A stretch of DNA of 15,151 bases from Fidelibacterota bacterium (lineage in GTDB: Bacteria > Marinisomatota > Marinisomatia > Marinisomatales > UBA1611), in assembly GCA_002718285.1 (NCBI GenBank), contig PBAR01000001.1:197456-212606 (forward strand). The letters are read 5' to 3'. A model generated the notes under the pieces. It made no database searches and was not told where the DNA came from. It saw nothing but the letters and a program-made list of their open reading frames with translations. The translations under genes and the position numbers were made by a program. Positions 6,752 to 14,699 of this stretch are shown here, in pieces; the first letter of the stretch is position 1, and every line of letters starts with the position of its first letter.

Positions 6752-8200
6752 ATGAGTAAAGTTGTTTCATGGGAATATAAACCGGCACTGGAAAGCACGG
6801 ATCATATAAGATTAAAAGATCAATATGATCTTTTTATTAATGGGAAATTCGTTCCCAGTACCAGCGGAAAATATTTTGATTCTATCAATCCTGCTACAGA
6901 GGAGAAAATAGCACGTATTGCAGAAGCTAATAAGGCCGATGTTAATAAAGCGGTAAAATCTGCAAGAACTGCTTACACAAAAATTTGGTCCAAGATGGAA
7001 CCAAAAGAAAGAGGAAAATATATTTACCGCATAGCTCGGTTGCTTCAAGAAAGAGCACGAGAATTTTCTGTGGTCGAATCTATAGATGGAGGAAAACCTA
7101 TCCGTGAATCTCGCGATGTTGATGTCCCTTTATCAGCTTCTCATTTTTTTTACTATGCTGGTTGGGCGGATAAATTAAAATATGCTTTCCCTGGGCGAGT
7201 GCCAGAATCTTTAGGTGTAGCAGGCCAAATCATTCCTTGGAATTTCCCTTTACTAATGGCCGCATGGAAATTAGCGCCTGCGCTGGCTACAGGAAATACT
7301 TTAGTATTAAAACCTGCTGAAACCACTCCACTTACAGCTATAAAATTAGCAGAAATTATCCAAGAAGCAGATTTGCCACCAGGTGTTGTTAATATTATTA
7401 CTGGTGCTGGTCAAACAGGACAATCCTTGGTGAATCATTTGGGGATTGATAAAATTGCATTCACTGGCAGTACTGAAGTAGGGAAATATATCATGAAAGC
7501 AGTAGCTGGTTCTGGAAAGAAATACACACTGGAATTAGGAGGGAAAGCAGCCAATATTATTTTTGAAGATGCTGCAATTGATCAAGCCGTTGAAGGTATC
7601 ATTAACTCAATTTTTTTTAATCAGGGCCATGTATGCTGCGCTGGTTCCAGGCTTTATATTCAGGAAGGGATTTCAGGAGAAGTTATTTCAAAACTTAAAA
7701 AACGTATGGACACACTGATTATAGGAGACCCATTAGATAAAAACACTGATATTGGTGCTATAAATTCAAAAATGCAGCTTGATAAAATTAAAATGTATGT
7801 TGATTTGGGAAAGAAAGAAAGAGGAACTATTTATCAATCGACCTGTAGTCTTCCCCAAAAAGGATACTGGTTTTTGCCAACTCTTTTCTCTGATGTGAGT
7901 CAGTCAAATCGGATTGTTCAGGAAGAAATTTTTGGACCTGTTTTGGCGATTCAAACGTTTAGGACAGTAGATGAGGTTATTACCAAAGCAAACAATACAC
8001 CATACGGTCTTTCTGGTGGATTATGGACTGATAAAGGATCAAAGATTTATAAGATTAGTAAAGAGATTCGGGCTGGTGTAATCTGGGCTAATACATTTAA
8101 TAAATTTGATCCTAGTGCACCTTTTGGTGGGTATAAGGAAAGTGGGATTGGTAATGAAGGTGGAATAGAAGGTCTCCGAGGGTATGTGAATTTGAATTAA
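6752..8200 (+). CDS. NAD(P)-dependent aldehyde dehydrogenase, catalytic partner (ALDH16 N-domain-like)
   Basis: The enzyme oxidises an aldehyde to the acid, here probably the acetaldehyde made by DeoC. All residues needed for catalysis are visible: Asn164 in PWNFP, cofactor Lys187 in LVLKPAE, FTGSTEVG (237-244) for the nucleotide, general base Glu261 in LELGGK, and the nucleophile Cys295 in GHVCCAGSR. EEIFGPV and the C-terminal APFGGYKESGIG are also present. The length of 482 residues is that of a complete ALDH. It is the non-acylating type by motif, so it probably gives acetate rather than acetyl-CoA. AAGGA (6740-6744), 7 bases before the ATG, is a modest SD. The stop TAA is followed at once by TAG. 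The next gene is a degenerate ALDH, and the two together match the layout of two-domain ALDH16. Confidence 0.95.
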   Translation: MSKVVSWEYKPALESTDHIRLKDQYDLFINGKFVPSTSGKYFDSINPATEEKIARIAEANKADVNKAVKSARTAYTKIWSKMEPKERGKYIYRIARLLQERAREFSVVESIDGGKPIRESRDVDVPLSASHFFYYAGWADKLKYAFPGRVPESLGVAGQIIPWNFPLLMAAWKLAPALATGNTLVLKPAETTPLTAIKLAEIIQEADLPPGVVNIITGAGQTGQSLVNHLGIDKIAFTGSTEVGKYIMKAVAGSGKKYTLELGGKAANIIFEDAAIDQAVEGIINSIFFNQGHVCCAGSRLYIQEGISGEVISKLKKRMDTLIIGDPLDKNTDIGAINSKMQLDKIKMYVDLGKKERGTIYQSTCSLPQKGYWFLPTLFSDVSQSNRIVQEEIFGPVLAIQTFRTVDEVITKANNTPYGLSGGLWTDKGSKIYKISKEIRAGVIWANTFNKFDPSAPFGGYKESGIGNEGGIEGLRGYVNLN

Positions 8201-8253
8201 TAGCAGATCGTAAAAAAACAATAATTTCTTCAATGTAAATAATTACACGAAAA

Positions 8254-9117
8254 ATGAATAAAAGAATTGATATCCAAAAAACTTACAAACTTTATATAGA
8301 TGGAAAATTTCAAAGGACAGAATCAGGAAGATATATTAAGTGGGTAAGTCAAAAAGAGCAAACTATCCTAAATATTTGTCAAGGTTCTCGAAAAGATTTC
8401 AAAGATTCTGTGGTTGCTGCGCGTAAAGCTTTCACTGACTGGTCTGGTAGATCAGCTTACAATCGATCTCAGATCATTTATCGTATAGGAGAGATGCTGG
8501 AAGGGCGTCGAGATCAATTTATTTCTGAACTTGTCATTCAAGGTAGTACAAAAAGACAAGCTGAAAAAGAGATTAATCAATCTATAGATAGGATAATCTA
8601 TTATGCTGGTTGGGCAGATAAATATAAGCAAATATTTAGTCGCGTGAATCCTGTTTCTCTTCCTTATTTTAATTTTACTATGCCTGAGCCCACTGGAGTG
8701 GTAGCTGCTATTGCACCAGATAATTCTTCACTCTTAGGTCTTGTATCTATTTTGTCACCAGCAATAGCTGGTGGCAATACCATAGTTATTTTAGCGTCAG
8801 AATCGATGCCACTGTGTTCTATCTCATTTGCAGAAGTTTTGCACACATCAGATATCCCTGGAGGGGTGGTAAATATTTTAACAGGATATAGAGATGAACT
8901 TCTTGATAGTTTTTCATCCCATATGGATGTAAATGCTATCATATTTTGTGGTAAAAATAAAGATGATGTTAAACTGGTAGAAAAAAATGCTTCCTTGAAT
9001 GTGAAGCGGTCCATCATTTTTCCTAATCAATATTGGGAGAAAGAAATATCTCAAGGTCCTTATCACATTTTAAAAACTCAGGAAACAAAAACAATTTGGC
9101 ATCCGGTAGGATCCTAA
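8254..9117 (+). CDS. Degenerate aldehyde dehydrogenase homologue without catalytic residues (ALDH16 C-domain-like)
   Basis: This 287-residue protein aligns with the first part of the preceding dehydrogenase. Shared stretches include KLYIDGKFQ (12-20), YYAGWADKYK (116-125), PTGVVAAIAPDN (146-157) and IPGGVVNILTG (201-211). Asn157 is kept, but cofactor Lys187 is replaced by Leu180, the FTGSTEVG loop has become FCGKNKDD, and the LELGGK base is lost. The frame ends before the region that would hold the catalytic cysteine. It therefore cannot be an active ALDH alone. The frame is intact, evenly ALDH-like to near its end, and fitted into the operon 53 bases after ALDH and 8 bases before the phosphorylase, so decay is unlikely. 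ALDH16 proteins have an active ALDH domain fused to a shorter inactive one, and 482 plus 287 residues is close to their size. A separate structural or regulatory partner subunit is inferred. Confidence 0.85.
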   Translation: MNKRIDIQKTYKLYIDGKFQRTESGRYIKWVSQKEQTILNICQGSRKDFKDSVVAARKAFTDWSGRSAYNRSQIIYRIGEMLEGRRDQFISELVIQGSTKRQAEKEINQSIDRIIYYAGWADKYKQIFSRVNPVSLPYFNFTMPEPTGVVAAIAPDNSSLLGLVSILSPAIAGGNTIVILASESMPLCSISFAEVLHTSDIPGGVVNILTGYRDELLDSFSSHMDVNAIIFCGKNKDDVKLVEKNASLNVKRSIIFPNQYWEKEISQGPYHILKTQETKTIWHPVGS

Positions 9118-9125
9118 ATGATACT

Positions 9126-9929
9126 ATGAATCAGGCTACAGCTTTTATACGCTCTAAAGCTTCTAATGTTAAACCGAATATTGGTATTATTCTGGGATCT
9201 GGATTGGGTCCTTTTGCAGACCAAGTTAATGATCGAATTTCTATTTCTTATGATGACCTCCCAGGATTTCCTAATGCAGGAGTTCATGGCCATGCTGGGA
9301 AATTAGTTTTGGGAACCATCCAGGGGTGCAAAGTTGCTGTACTAAATGGCAGGGTTCATTATTATGAAGATGGTAAAAGCGATGCGATGCGAACACCTAT
9401 TTGTACCTTAAAAGAATTGGGATGTGAAACACTAATTTTGACTAATGCTGCAGGAAGCCTTGTCTCAGAAGTCCAACCAGGCAGTATAATGTTGCTTACC
9501 GATCATATCAATTTTACTGGTGTTTCTCCATTATTTGGCGAGAGAGATTCATCACGCTTTGTAGATATGGTAGATGCGTATGATCCAATATTATGTCAGA
9601 AAATTCGAGATTCAGCAACAAAAAAAGGAATTGTTTTGCATGAGGGTATATATATTTGGTTTTGTGGCCCAAGTTTTGAAACAGGAGCAGAGATTAATGC
9701 TGCAAAACATTTAGGTGCTGATGCGGTTGGAATGTCTACCGTACCTGAAGTGATTCTTGCCAGATTCTTTGGGCTCAAAGTTGCTGCTATTTCAATTATT
9801 ACTAATATGGCAGCAGGGATGAGTAAAAAGGTATTAAGCCATGACCAAACTATAAAAAATGCAAATAAAGCTGCAATTTACATTCAGGAACTTTTGGATG
9901 ATTTTCTTTTTGGATATGGGAATACTTAA
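9126..9929 (+). CDS. punA: Purine nucleoside phosphorylase, trimeric (PNP) type
   Basis: The enzyme phosphorolyses purine (deoxy)nucleosides to base plus (deoxy)ribose 1-phosphate in the cytoplasm. Phosphate-site elements are GSGLG (24-28, Ser25), the His56 region in HGHAGKL, and GRVHYYE (75-81, Arg76 and His78). The base site shows Glu185 in GPSFETGAE, Met203 in VGMSTVPE, and Asn227 in TNMAAG. Glu plus Asn is the pair typical of trimeric enzymes that prefer inosine and guanosine and their deoxy forms over adenosine. The length of 267 residues is normal. The ATG at 9126 is chosen because the 31 codons of open frame before it overlap the preceding gene. The usual YETPAE motif reads FETGAE, a mild variant. 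No SD is visible. It lies 8 bases after the degenerate ALDH gene. Confidence 0.94.
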   Translation: MNQATAFIRSKASNVKPNIGIILGSGLGPFADQVNDRISISYDDLPGFPNAGVHGHAGKLVLGTIQGCKVAVLNGRVHYYEDGKSDAMRTPICTLKELGCETLILTNAAGSLVSEVQPGSIMLLTDHINFTGVSPLFGERDSSRFVDMVDAYDPILCQKIRDSATKKGIVLHEGIYIWFCGPSFETGAEINAAKHLGADAVGMSTVPEVILARFFGLKVAAISIITNMAAGMSKKVLSHDQTIKNANKAAIYIQELLDDFLFGYGNT

Positions 9930-9961
9930 TTTATTTTACCAAACTTCATAATTAATTTTTT

Positions 9962-11272
9962 ATGCTTACCCAGGAAATCATTCGGAAAAAACGAGATGGG
10001 AGATCCTTAACTTCTGAAGAAATTCAATTCTTTATTAAAGGTTTATCAAATGGAACCACCACAGAAAGTCATATAGCCGCATTCTCAATGGCTGTCTTTT
10101 TTAATAGTATGACTATTGAAGAAACATTCCACCTTACTGATCAAATGATTAGATCTGGGGATAAATTAGATTGGCCAGAATTAGAAGGCCCTGTGATTGA
10201 TAAACATTCCACAGGCGGTGTAGGGGATAAGGTAAGCCTTATGCTGGCACCCATTGTGGCATCCTGTGGTATTTTTAATCCAATGATTTCTGGTAGGGGG
10301 TTGGGTCATACAGGAGGGACATTGGATAAACTGGAGTCTATACCAGGGTACAATACTTCACCAGAAAATTCAATTTTTAAAAGAGTCGTTAAAAATGTGG
10401 GATGTGCTATTATTGGGCAAACTGATAATCTTGCCCCCGCAGATAAAATCATTTATAGTGTTCGAGATATTACTTCCACGGTGGAATCAGCACCTCTAAT
10501 TACTGCATCTATTTTATCTAAAAAACTGGTAGCTGGATTAGATGGATTGGTTATGGATATTAAAACTGGGGATGGTGCATTTGCTGATCAACTCGACTTC
10601 GCATTAGATATTGGTAAAACAATAATTCAGGTATCTAAAGAATTTTCCTTGAGAACATCAGCGATTATTACCGATATGAATCAGCCTTTAGGTATCTCGG
10701 TTGGGAATGCATTGGAAGTAATAGAAGTTATAGATTATTTAAAAGGATCAAGACGGGACCAGCGGCTTCATGCACTGGTATTGGCCTTATCAGCTGAAAT
10801 GTTACTAATATCTGGATTATTTGATTCAAAAGAAGCTGCCATACAAAAAGCCAAACAAAATTTAGATAATGGAAGAGCAGCAGAAACCTTTGAAAAAATG
10901 ATCTCAGAATTGGGCGGTCCTAAAAACATATTGGATAATAATTCCTCGCACTTTGTTCCGGCAATTGTAGTAAAGCCTGTGCCTTCCACTAAATCTGGGT
11001 TTATTAATAATATTGAAACTCGTTCTCTGGGACTATCGATTGTGGAACTAGGAGGTGGGCGCAAAAAACCAAGTGATTATATTGATCACACTGTGGGACT
11101 TTCAGAAGTATTAGGATTGGGAGAAAGAGTTGAAACAGGTGATCCCTTAGCCAAGGTAAATGCAAAAAATGAAGATGATGCAAATCGTGCCATAAATGTA
11201 ATTCAAAGAGCTTATTCTATAGATGATTCAACCGTTCAGTTTTCTCCAGTTATTATTCAACGCATGCAATGA
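9962..11272 (+). CDS. deoA: Thymidine/pyrimidine-nucleoside phosphorylase
   Basis: The enzyme splits thymidine, and in the broader pyrimidine-nucleoside branch also uridine and deoxyuridine, into base and (deoxy)ribose 1-phosphate. The glycosyltransferase family 3 fold is clear from KHSTGGVGDK (81-90), which holds phosphate, and SGRGLGHTGGTLDKLE (110-125), the family signature. The pyrimidine-site residues Arg168 (YSVRD), Ser183 and Lys187 (ASILSKK) are in place. DIKTGDGAF (199-207) and the C-terminal alpha/beta domain with VELGGGRKKPSD complete it. The 436 residues match the usual length. DeoA and Pdp cannot be told apart safely by eye. It lies 32 bases after the purine phosphorylase and gives the pathway its pyrimidine arm. 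The upstream sequence is T-rich with no SD. Confidence 0.95.
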   Translation: MLTQEIIRKKRDGRSLTSEEIQFFIKGLSNGTTTESHIAAFSMAVFFNSMTIEETFHLTDQMIRSGDKLDWPELEGPVIDKHSTGGVGDKVSLMLAPIVASCGIFNPMISGRGLGHTGGTLDKLESIPGYNTSPENSIFKRVVKNVGCAIIGQTDNLAPADKIIYSVRDITSTVESAPLITASILSKKLVAGLDGLVMDIKTGDGAFADQLDFALDIGKTIIQVSKEFSLRTSAIITDMNQPLGISVGNALEVIEVIDYLKGSRRDQRLHALVLALSAEMLLISGLFDSKEAAIQKAKQNLDNGRAAETFEKMISELGGPKNILDNNSSHFVPAIVVKPVPSTKSGFINNIETRSLGLSIVELGGGRKKPSDYIDHTVGLSEVLGLGERVETGDPLAKVNAKNEDDANRAINVIQRAYSIDDSTVQFSPVIIQRMQ

Positions 11273-11286
11273 AATTTTTATAAATA

Positions 11287-12693
11287 ATGGAAGATAAATT
11301 AACAATAAAACGTGGCGTTGAATTAGATTTAAAAATTGAATCATTGGTTTACGGCGGTATGGGATTAGCTCGGAAAAATGATTTTGTAATTTTTGTCAAG
11401 AATGCAATCCCAGGTCAAAAGGTTTTAGCCCGTATTTATAAAAAAAGAAAAGGATACGCTGAAGCGAATGTTCAGAAATTATTAGAAGAATCTCCTTATG
11501 CTGAAAATGTCAGATGTAACCATTATTATATATGCAGTAAAATTCAAAATCTTGCATATGAAAAACAGTTAATTGAAAAAGCCAACCAAGTTGAAGATTC
11601 CTTTCGCAGATTAGGAGGGTTTGCTAGGTTTTTATTAAGTGAAAAGATTGGTGCAGATAAAATATTTAATTACCGAAATAAGATGGAGTTTACTTTTTCA
11701 CCTAATCGTTGGGTGCTTGAAAGTGAACCAGAAGGTGTAAGTAAATCTTTTGCTCTAGGATTACATATGACAGGAAGGTATGATAAGATACTTGATATTA
11801 AAAACTGTCATTTGCAACCAGAAATTGGGAATCGTATACTTACGGTAGCGAGAGATATATGTAAAAAAAACAGTGAATTAAGACCCTATAATCCTAAGAC
11901 ACATATTGGATTTCTTCGGTTTTTAATGTTACGATATGGTGTAAATACAAACCAGCTCATGGTAAATATTGTTACTGCTTATGATGATTTGAATAAGCTT
12001 TCACCCTTAACGGATGCGTTACTTGAACAAATTCCAGAAATCACAGCAATGGTTAATAATATAAATACACGGAAAGCAGATGTAGCTTTTGGAGAATATG
12101 AAACACTAGTCTATGGTAGTCCTACAATCGAAGAAAAAATAGGGGATCTGGTTTTTGAAATTTCAGCTAATTCATTTTTCCAGACTAATACCATTCAAGG
12201 TGAGCGTCTTTATCAAGAAGTAGAAAAAGCCGCAGATCTTTCAGGTAATGAAATTATTTATGACCTTTATTGTGGGACTGGTACGATAGGACTATTTCTT
12301 TCAAAAAAAGCTAAAGGTGTGTATGGTTTTGAAGTTATCAGATCCGCTTTAGAAGATGCTGAAAAAAATGCTAAAAGAAATCGAATTAATAATGCTGAAT
12401 TTTTAAAAGCGAATTTGGATACGTTTTTTAAATCAGGCCAACTTCCAAAAAGAATTCCGAAGCCAGATATAGTTATTGTGGATCCTCCTAGGGCAGGAAT
12501 ACATCCAGATATGGTACAATACCTGCCAAAACTGAAATCCGAAAAAATTATCTATGTTTCTTGTAACCCGACTACTCAGGCCAGAGATGCAAAGGTTTTG
12601 AATGAAAAAGGATACAAAATAAAAAATGCCATAATGGTTGATATGTTTCCACACACACCACATATTGAAACAGTAGTCTTATTTTCGAAGTAA
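11287..12693 (+). CDS. rlmD: RlmD/RumA-family RNA (uracil-5-)-methyltransferase with altered iron-sulfur motif
   Basis: The enzyme uses S-adenosylmethionine to make 5-methyluridine in RNA; E. coli RlmD modifies U1939 of 23S rRNA. An N-terminal TRAM domain (about 8-66) binds RNA. The catalytic domain has YDLYCGTGTIGL (325-336) for SAM, Gln299 in SFFQTN, VDPPRAGIHPD (398-408), nucleophile Cys426 in SCNPTTQARD, and base Glu461 in HTPHIE. The [4Fe-4S] region is unusual. Ligands Cys77, Cys83 and Cys174 can be seen, but the expected CGGC reads CSKI, so the third cysteine is missing and the loop is shortened. The 468 residues fit the family. The gene ends in a 15-base tail-to-tail overlap with the - strand gene. 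It is 14 bases after deoA and probably cotranscribed, though unrelated in function. The target site (U1939, U747 or another) cannot be assigned. Confidence 0.92.
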   Translation: MEDKLTIKRGVELDLKIESLVYGGMGLARKNDFVIFVKNAIPGQKVLARIYKKRKGYAEANVQKLLEESPYAENVRCNHYYICSKIQNLAYEKQLIEKANQVEDSFRRLGGFARFLLSEKIGADKIFNYRNKMEFTFSPNRWVLESEPEGVSKSFALGLHMTGRYDKILDIKNCHLQPEIGNRILTVARDICKKNSELRPYNPKTHIGFLRFLMLRYGVNTNQLMVNIVTAYDDLNKLSPLTDALLEQIPEITAMVNNINTRKADVAFGEYETLVYGSPTIEEKIGDLVFEISANSFFQTNTIQGERLYQEVEKAADLSGNEIIYDLYCGTGTIGLFLSKKAKGVYGFEVIRSALEDAEKNAKRNRINNAEFLKANLDTFFKSGQLPKRIPKPDIVIVDPPRAGIHPDMVQYLPKLKSEKIIYVSCNPTTQARDAKVLNEKGYKIKNAIMVDMFPHTPHIETVVLFSK

Positions 12694-13419
12694 TGCTTTA
12701 GAGAAACGAGATTCTGGTATGTCTGTATCAAAGGTAATTTGATCGATCAGCCATTCCGTTCCCTTGCTGTTCCGCTTTAGTTCATCCTTATAAATAAACC
12801 GGGACGGGAACCATCTGCCCTGTACCTTTTTTATTCCGTCCATGGTGGATGTTTTTAAAAGCTTGCCGCTTTTGGCGTAAAGTTCCTCTTTCATAGGAAG
12901 CAGGTATTCCTTATCGATCCACGCCCTACGCATGGGATAGGACAACCCTTTCACTTTTGTTTCCAACAACATAATCCAGTGATCTCGTTGATCTATTTTA
13001 ACAGAGCCTTCTAATGTGGCTTCGTATAACTCAACGAGTGGACGGTCTTCCATCATATCGTTGTAAGACATATCTGAACCCATGACCGATTGACGCAGCA
13101 TATGACCGGAAATCTGAATCACTCGATCTGTCTGGGGTGAGTAGGTCCAGAGTTTATCACCGTCTTTCAGCATTTTCGTGCCTGCTTCCCGAGGAGGAGA
13201 AAGATATTCAGTAAACGCTTTGTCGATACCAACAACCCAGTTCTTGGATTCAATAGTACGGCTGGAGCGCCGTCCATGGACGATCATTTTACTGGTTAAT
13301 ATCCGGCTTTTTGCGTTCAGGTTGTTGTCCATGGCCTTGATAATATCCTGCACGGACATATCATCCACTTGAGCAAAGAGAAATGTAAAAGATAGAAAAG
13401 AAATAATAATCTTTCTCAT
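12679..13419 (-). CDS. Periplasmic LolA-like outer-membrane lipoprotein-sorting protein
   Basis: The protein has an N-terminal signal peptide, MRKIIISFLSFTFLFA, probably cut after Ala16. There is no lipobox cysteine, so it should be soluble in the periplasm. The mature part has the LolA/LolB-like half-barrel features of the 'outer membrane lipoprotein-sorting protein' family: repeated beta segments, KMLKDGDKLWTYSPQTDRV (about 83-101), ISGHMLRQSVMGSDMSYNDM (103-122) and DGIKKVQGRWFPS near the C-terminus. The 246 residues fit this family. It is not the classical LolA by sequence. Its start overlaps the stop of the FtsX-type permease gene (ATGA, 13416-13419), so the two are translationally coupled. 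A shuttle that receives a lipid or lipoprotein from the permeases is the likely role, by analogy with LolCDE-LolA. Its 3' end overlaps the RlmD-like gene by 15 bases. Confidence 0.82.
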   Translation of the reverse strand: MRKIIISFLSFTFLFAQVDDMSVQDIIKAMDNNLNAKSRILTSKMIVHGRRSSRTIESKNWVVGIDKAFTEYLSPPREAGTKMLKDGDKLWTYSPQTDRVIQISGHMLRQSVMGSDMSYNDMMEDRPLVELYEATLEGSVKIDQRDHWIMLLETKVKGLSYPMRRAWIDKEYLLPMKEELYAKSGKLLKTSTMDGIKKVQGRWFPSRFIYKDELKRNSKGTEWLIDQITFDTDIPESRFSKALLRK

Positions 13420-14699
13420 GTTTCCAGTTCCTTAAATAATTGCGCCATTTCCCGTTTGTATATGGCCAGGCCCGCCAGCATGGTCCCCAGTACTGTGGCC
13501 AAAACACCGGGTATAAAGCCAATATAAAAAAGATCGGGTGTGACCTGGGCGTAGAAAATATTGGGCATAACCATGGACGAATTTGAAAGTGCTTCTATCC
13601 CCTTTGTATAATCTATACCGTTCTCTTGAACATAATAGGTTAGAGCAAGCCCAGTTCCTGTACCAATCACCGTTCCTGTTAACCCTATAATTACCGCTTC
13701 AGAGATCATAGAGCGGTACACCTGTCCCTTGGACTCACCCATGGCCAGGCGTAGACCTACTTCGCCATAGCGGCGCAGACCATTCATAAGACCCATGTTC
13801 CAAAGCACGATCATGACAACCACCAGAAAAACCCCACCCATAATTGCCAGCATTGCTTCACTTATGTCTACCATGGTACCCATCTGAGCCCCATCACGCA
13901 GGGCGAGCATAAAGGGGCTGAAAATATCCATACTGTCACTTTCTGCTTTATTATATTGGTCTCGAAGAGTCACTGCCGCTTCATCATCATAATACAAGGA
14001 GTGAGTAAACCCCAAAATTGCTGATGCAGCATTTTCCATATCTAAAGCAAGACGAGCGCTAGACAAATCAACAAGCATCATTTGTTTGTCTGTTTGACCT
14101 TTTCTCAGGTTAAATGTCCCTGACACGTTGAAATTGTAAGTTGTAAAAGCATTATCCATTGTTGAGCCAATGAATGTGACACTTTCACCAGTCTTTATAT
14201 TTAATTGATTCGCCATTTTTGAACTGATAAGTGCATCATCTCTATTTTTTGGTAGTTTTCCGCTCACAAGTGATCTTTCAAGCTCCCAGATCTCTACCTG
14301 TCGTGATCCATGAGAAAAGAAATCAATACCAAAGGCAATAACTGGGCCTTGAGCTTTTGTTTCACCATTTTCATCTGGGACATCTAAAAGCCCCGCAAAG
14401 ATGATTCGTGGTGACCAGAAAAAATCAGGATAATCCCGACTCAAGTCATTAATCAACTGGTCCACATCCAGCAAAGCCAGGTCATTAGGCATAAGCTGAC
14501 TCTCTTTATTATAGGCGCGGGTTACAATTTTTTCATGGCCCGTTAATATGACGGCAGTATCAAGAAGTAAACTGTTCATCGAACCTTTCATAAAGCCAAT
14601 CGTAAAAATAACCAGAGCAACCGTAAGAGTAATGACCAAAACGGGAAAAAGGCTTCGGGAACGGTCCCGGAGCAATCCTTTAGTTAAAAATTTGATCAT
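13416..14699 (-). CDS. ABC transporter permease, FtsX/MacB/LolC type (complete)
   Basis: This is a 427-residue inner-membrane protein with the four-helix layout of type VII ABC permeases. TM1 is at about 16-36, a large periplasmic MacB-like domain at about 40-275, then TM2 at about 281-303, TM3 at about 331-356 and TM4 at about 390-413. RYGEVGLRLAMGESKGQVYR (310-329), between TM2 and TM3, is the conserved cytoplasmic coupling segment of FtsX domains. LolC/LolE, MacB and FtsX share this plan and work by mechanotransmission, not by a substrate channel. No ATP-binding domain is fused, so a separate ATPase gene is expected, perhaps beyond the right edge. It overlaps both neighbours by ATGA. The DNA for the membrane parts is G+C-rich, while that for the periplasmic domain (about 14000-14350) is AT-rich like the rest of the window. 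Confidence 0.9.
   Translation of the reverse strand: MIKFLTKGLLRDRSRSLFPVLVITLTVALVIFTIGFMKGSMNSLLLDTAVILTGHEKIVTRAYNKESQLMPNDLALLDVDQLINDLSRDYPDFFWSPRIIFAGLLDVPDENGETKAQGPVIAFGIDFFSHGSRQVEIWELERSLVSGKLPKNRDDALISSKMANQLNIKTGESVTFIGSTMDNAFTTYNFNVSGTFNLRKGQTDKQMMLVDLSSARLALDMENAASAILGFTHSLYYDDEAAVTLRDQYNKAESDSMDIFSPFMLALRDGAQMGTMVDISEAMLAIMGGVFLVVVMIVLWNMGLMNGLRRYGEVGLRLAMGESKGQVYRSMISEAVIIGLTGTVIGTGTGLALTYYVQENGIDYTKGIEALSNSSMVMPNIFYAQVTPDLFYIGFIPGVLATVLGTMLAGLAIYKREMAQLFKELET

Noticed and set aside
8664..9017. Antisense open frames, for example 8664-9017, 10768-11064 and 1757-2110 on the - strand
   Set aside because: They lie wholly inside well-supported genes on the other strand and show no recognisable domain, so they are shadows.
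8254..9117. Degenerate ALDH as a pseudogene of the preceding ALDH
   Set aside because: The frame is intact, conserved segments extend over most of its length, the spacing fits the operon, and the size matches the ALDH16 C-terminal domain. Decay would normally leave stops or frameshifts.
9033..9125. Longer purine phosphorylase N-terminus
   Set aside because: The extra 31 codons overlap the degenerate ALDH gene and do not match the family, which begins near ATG 9126.
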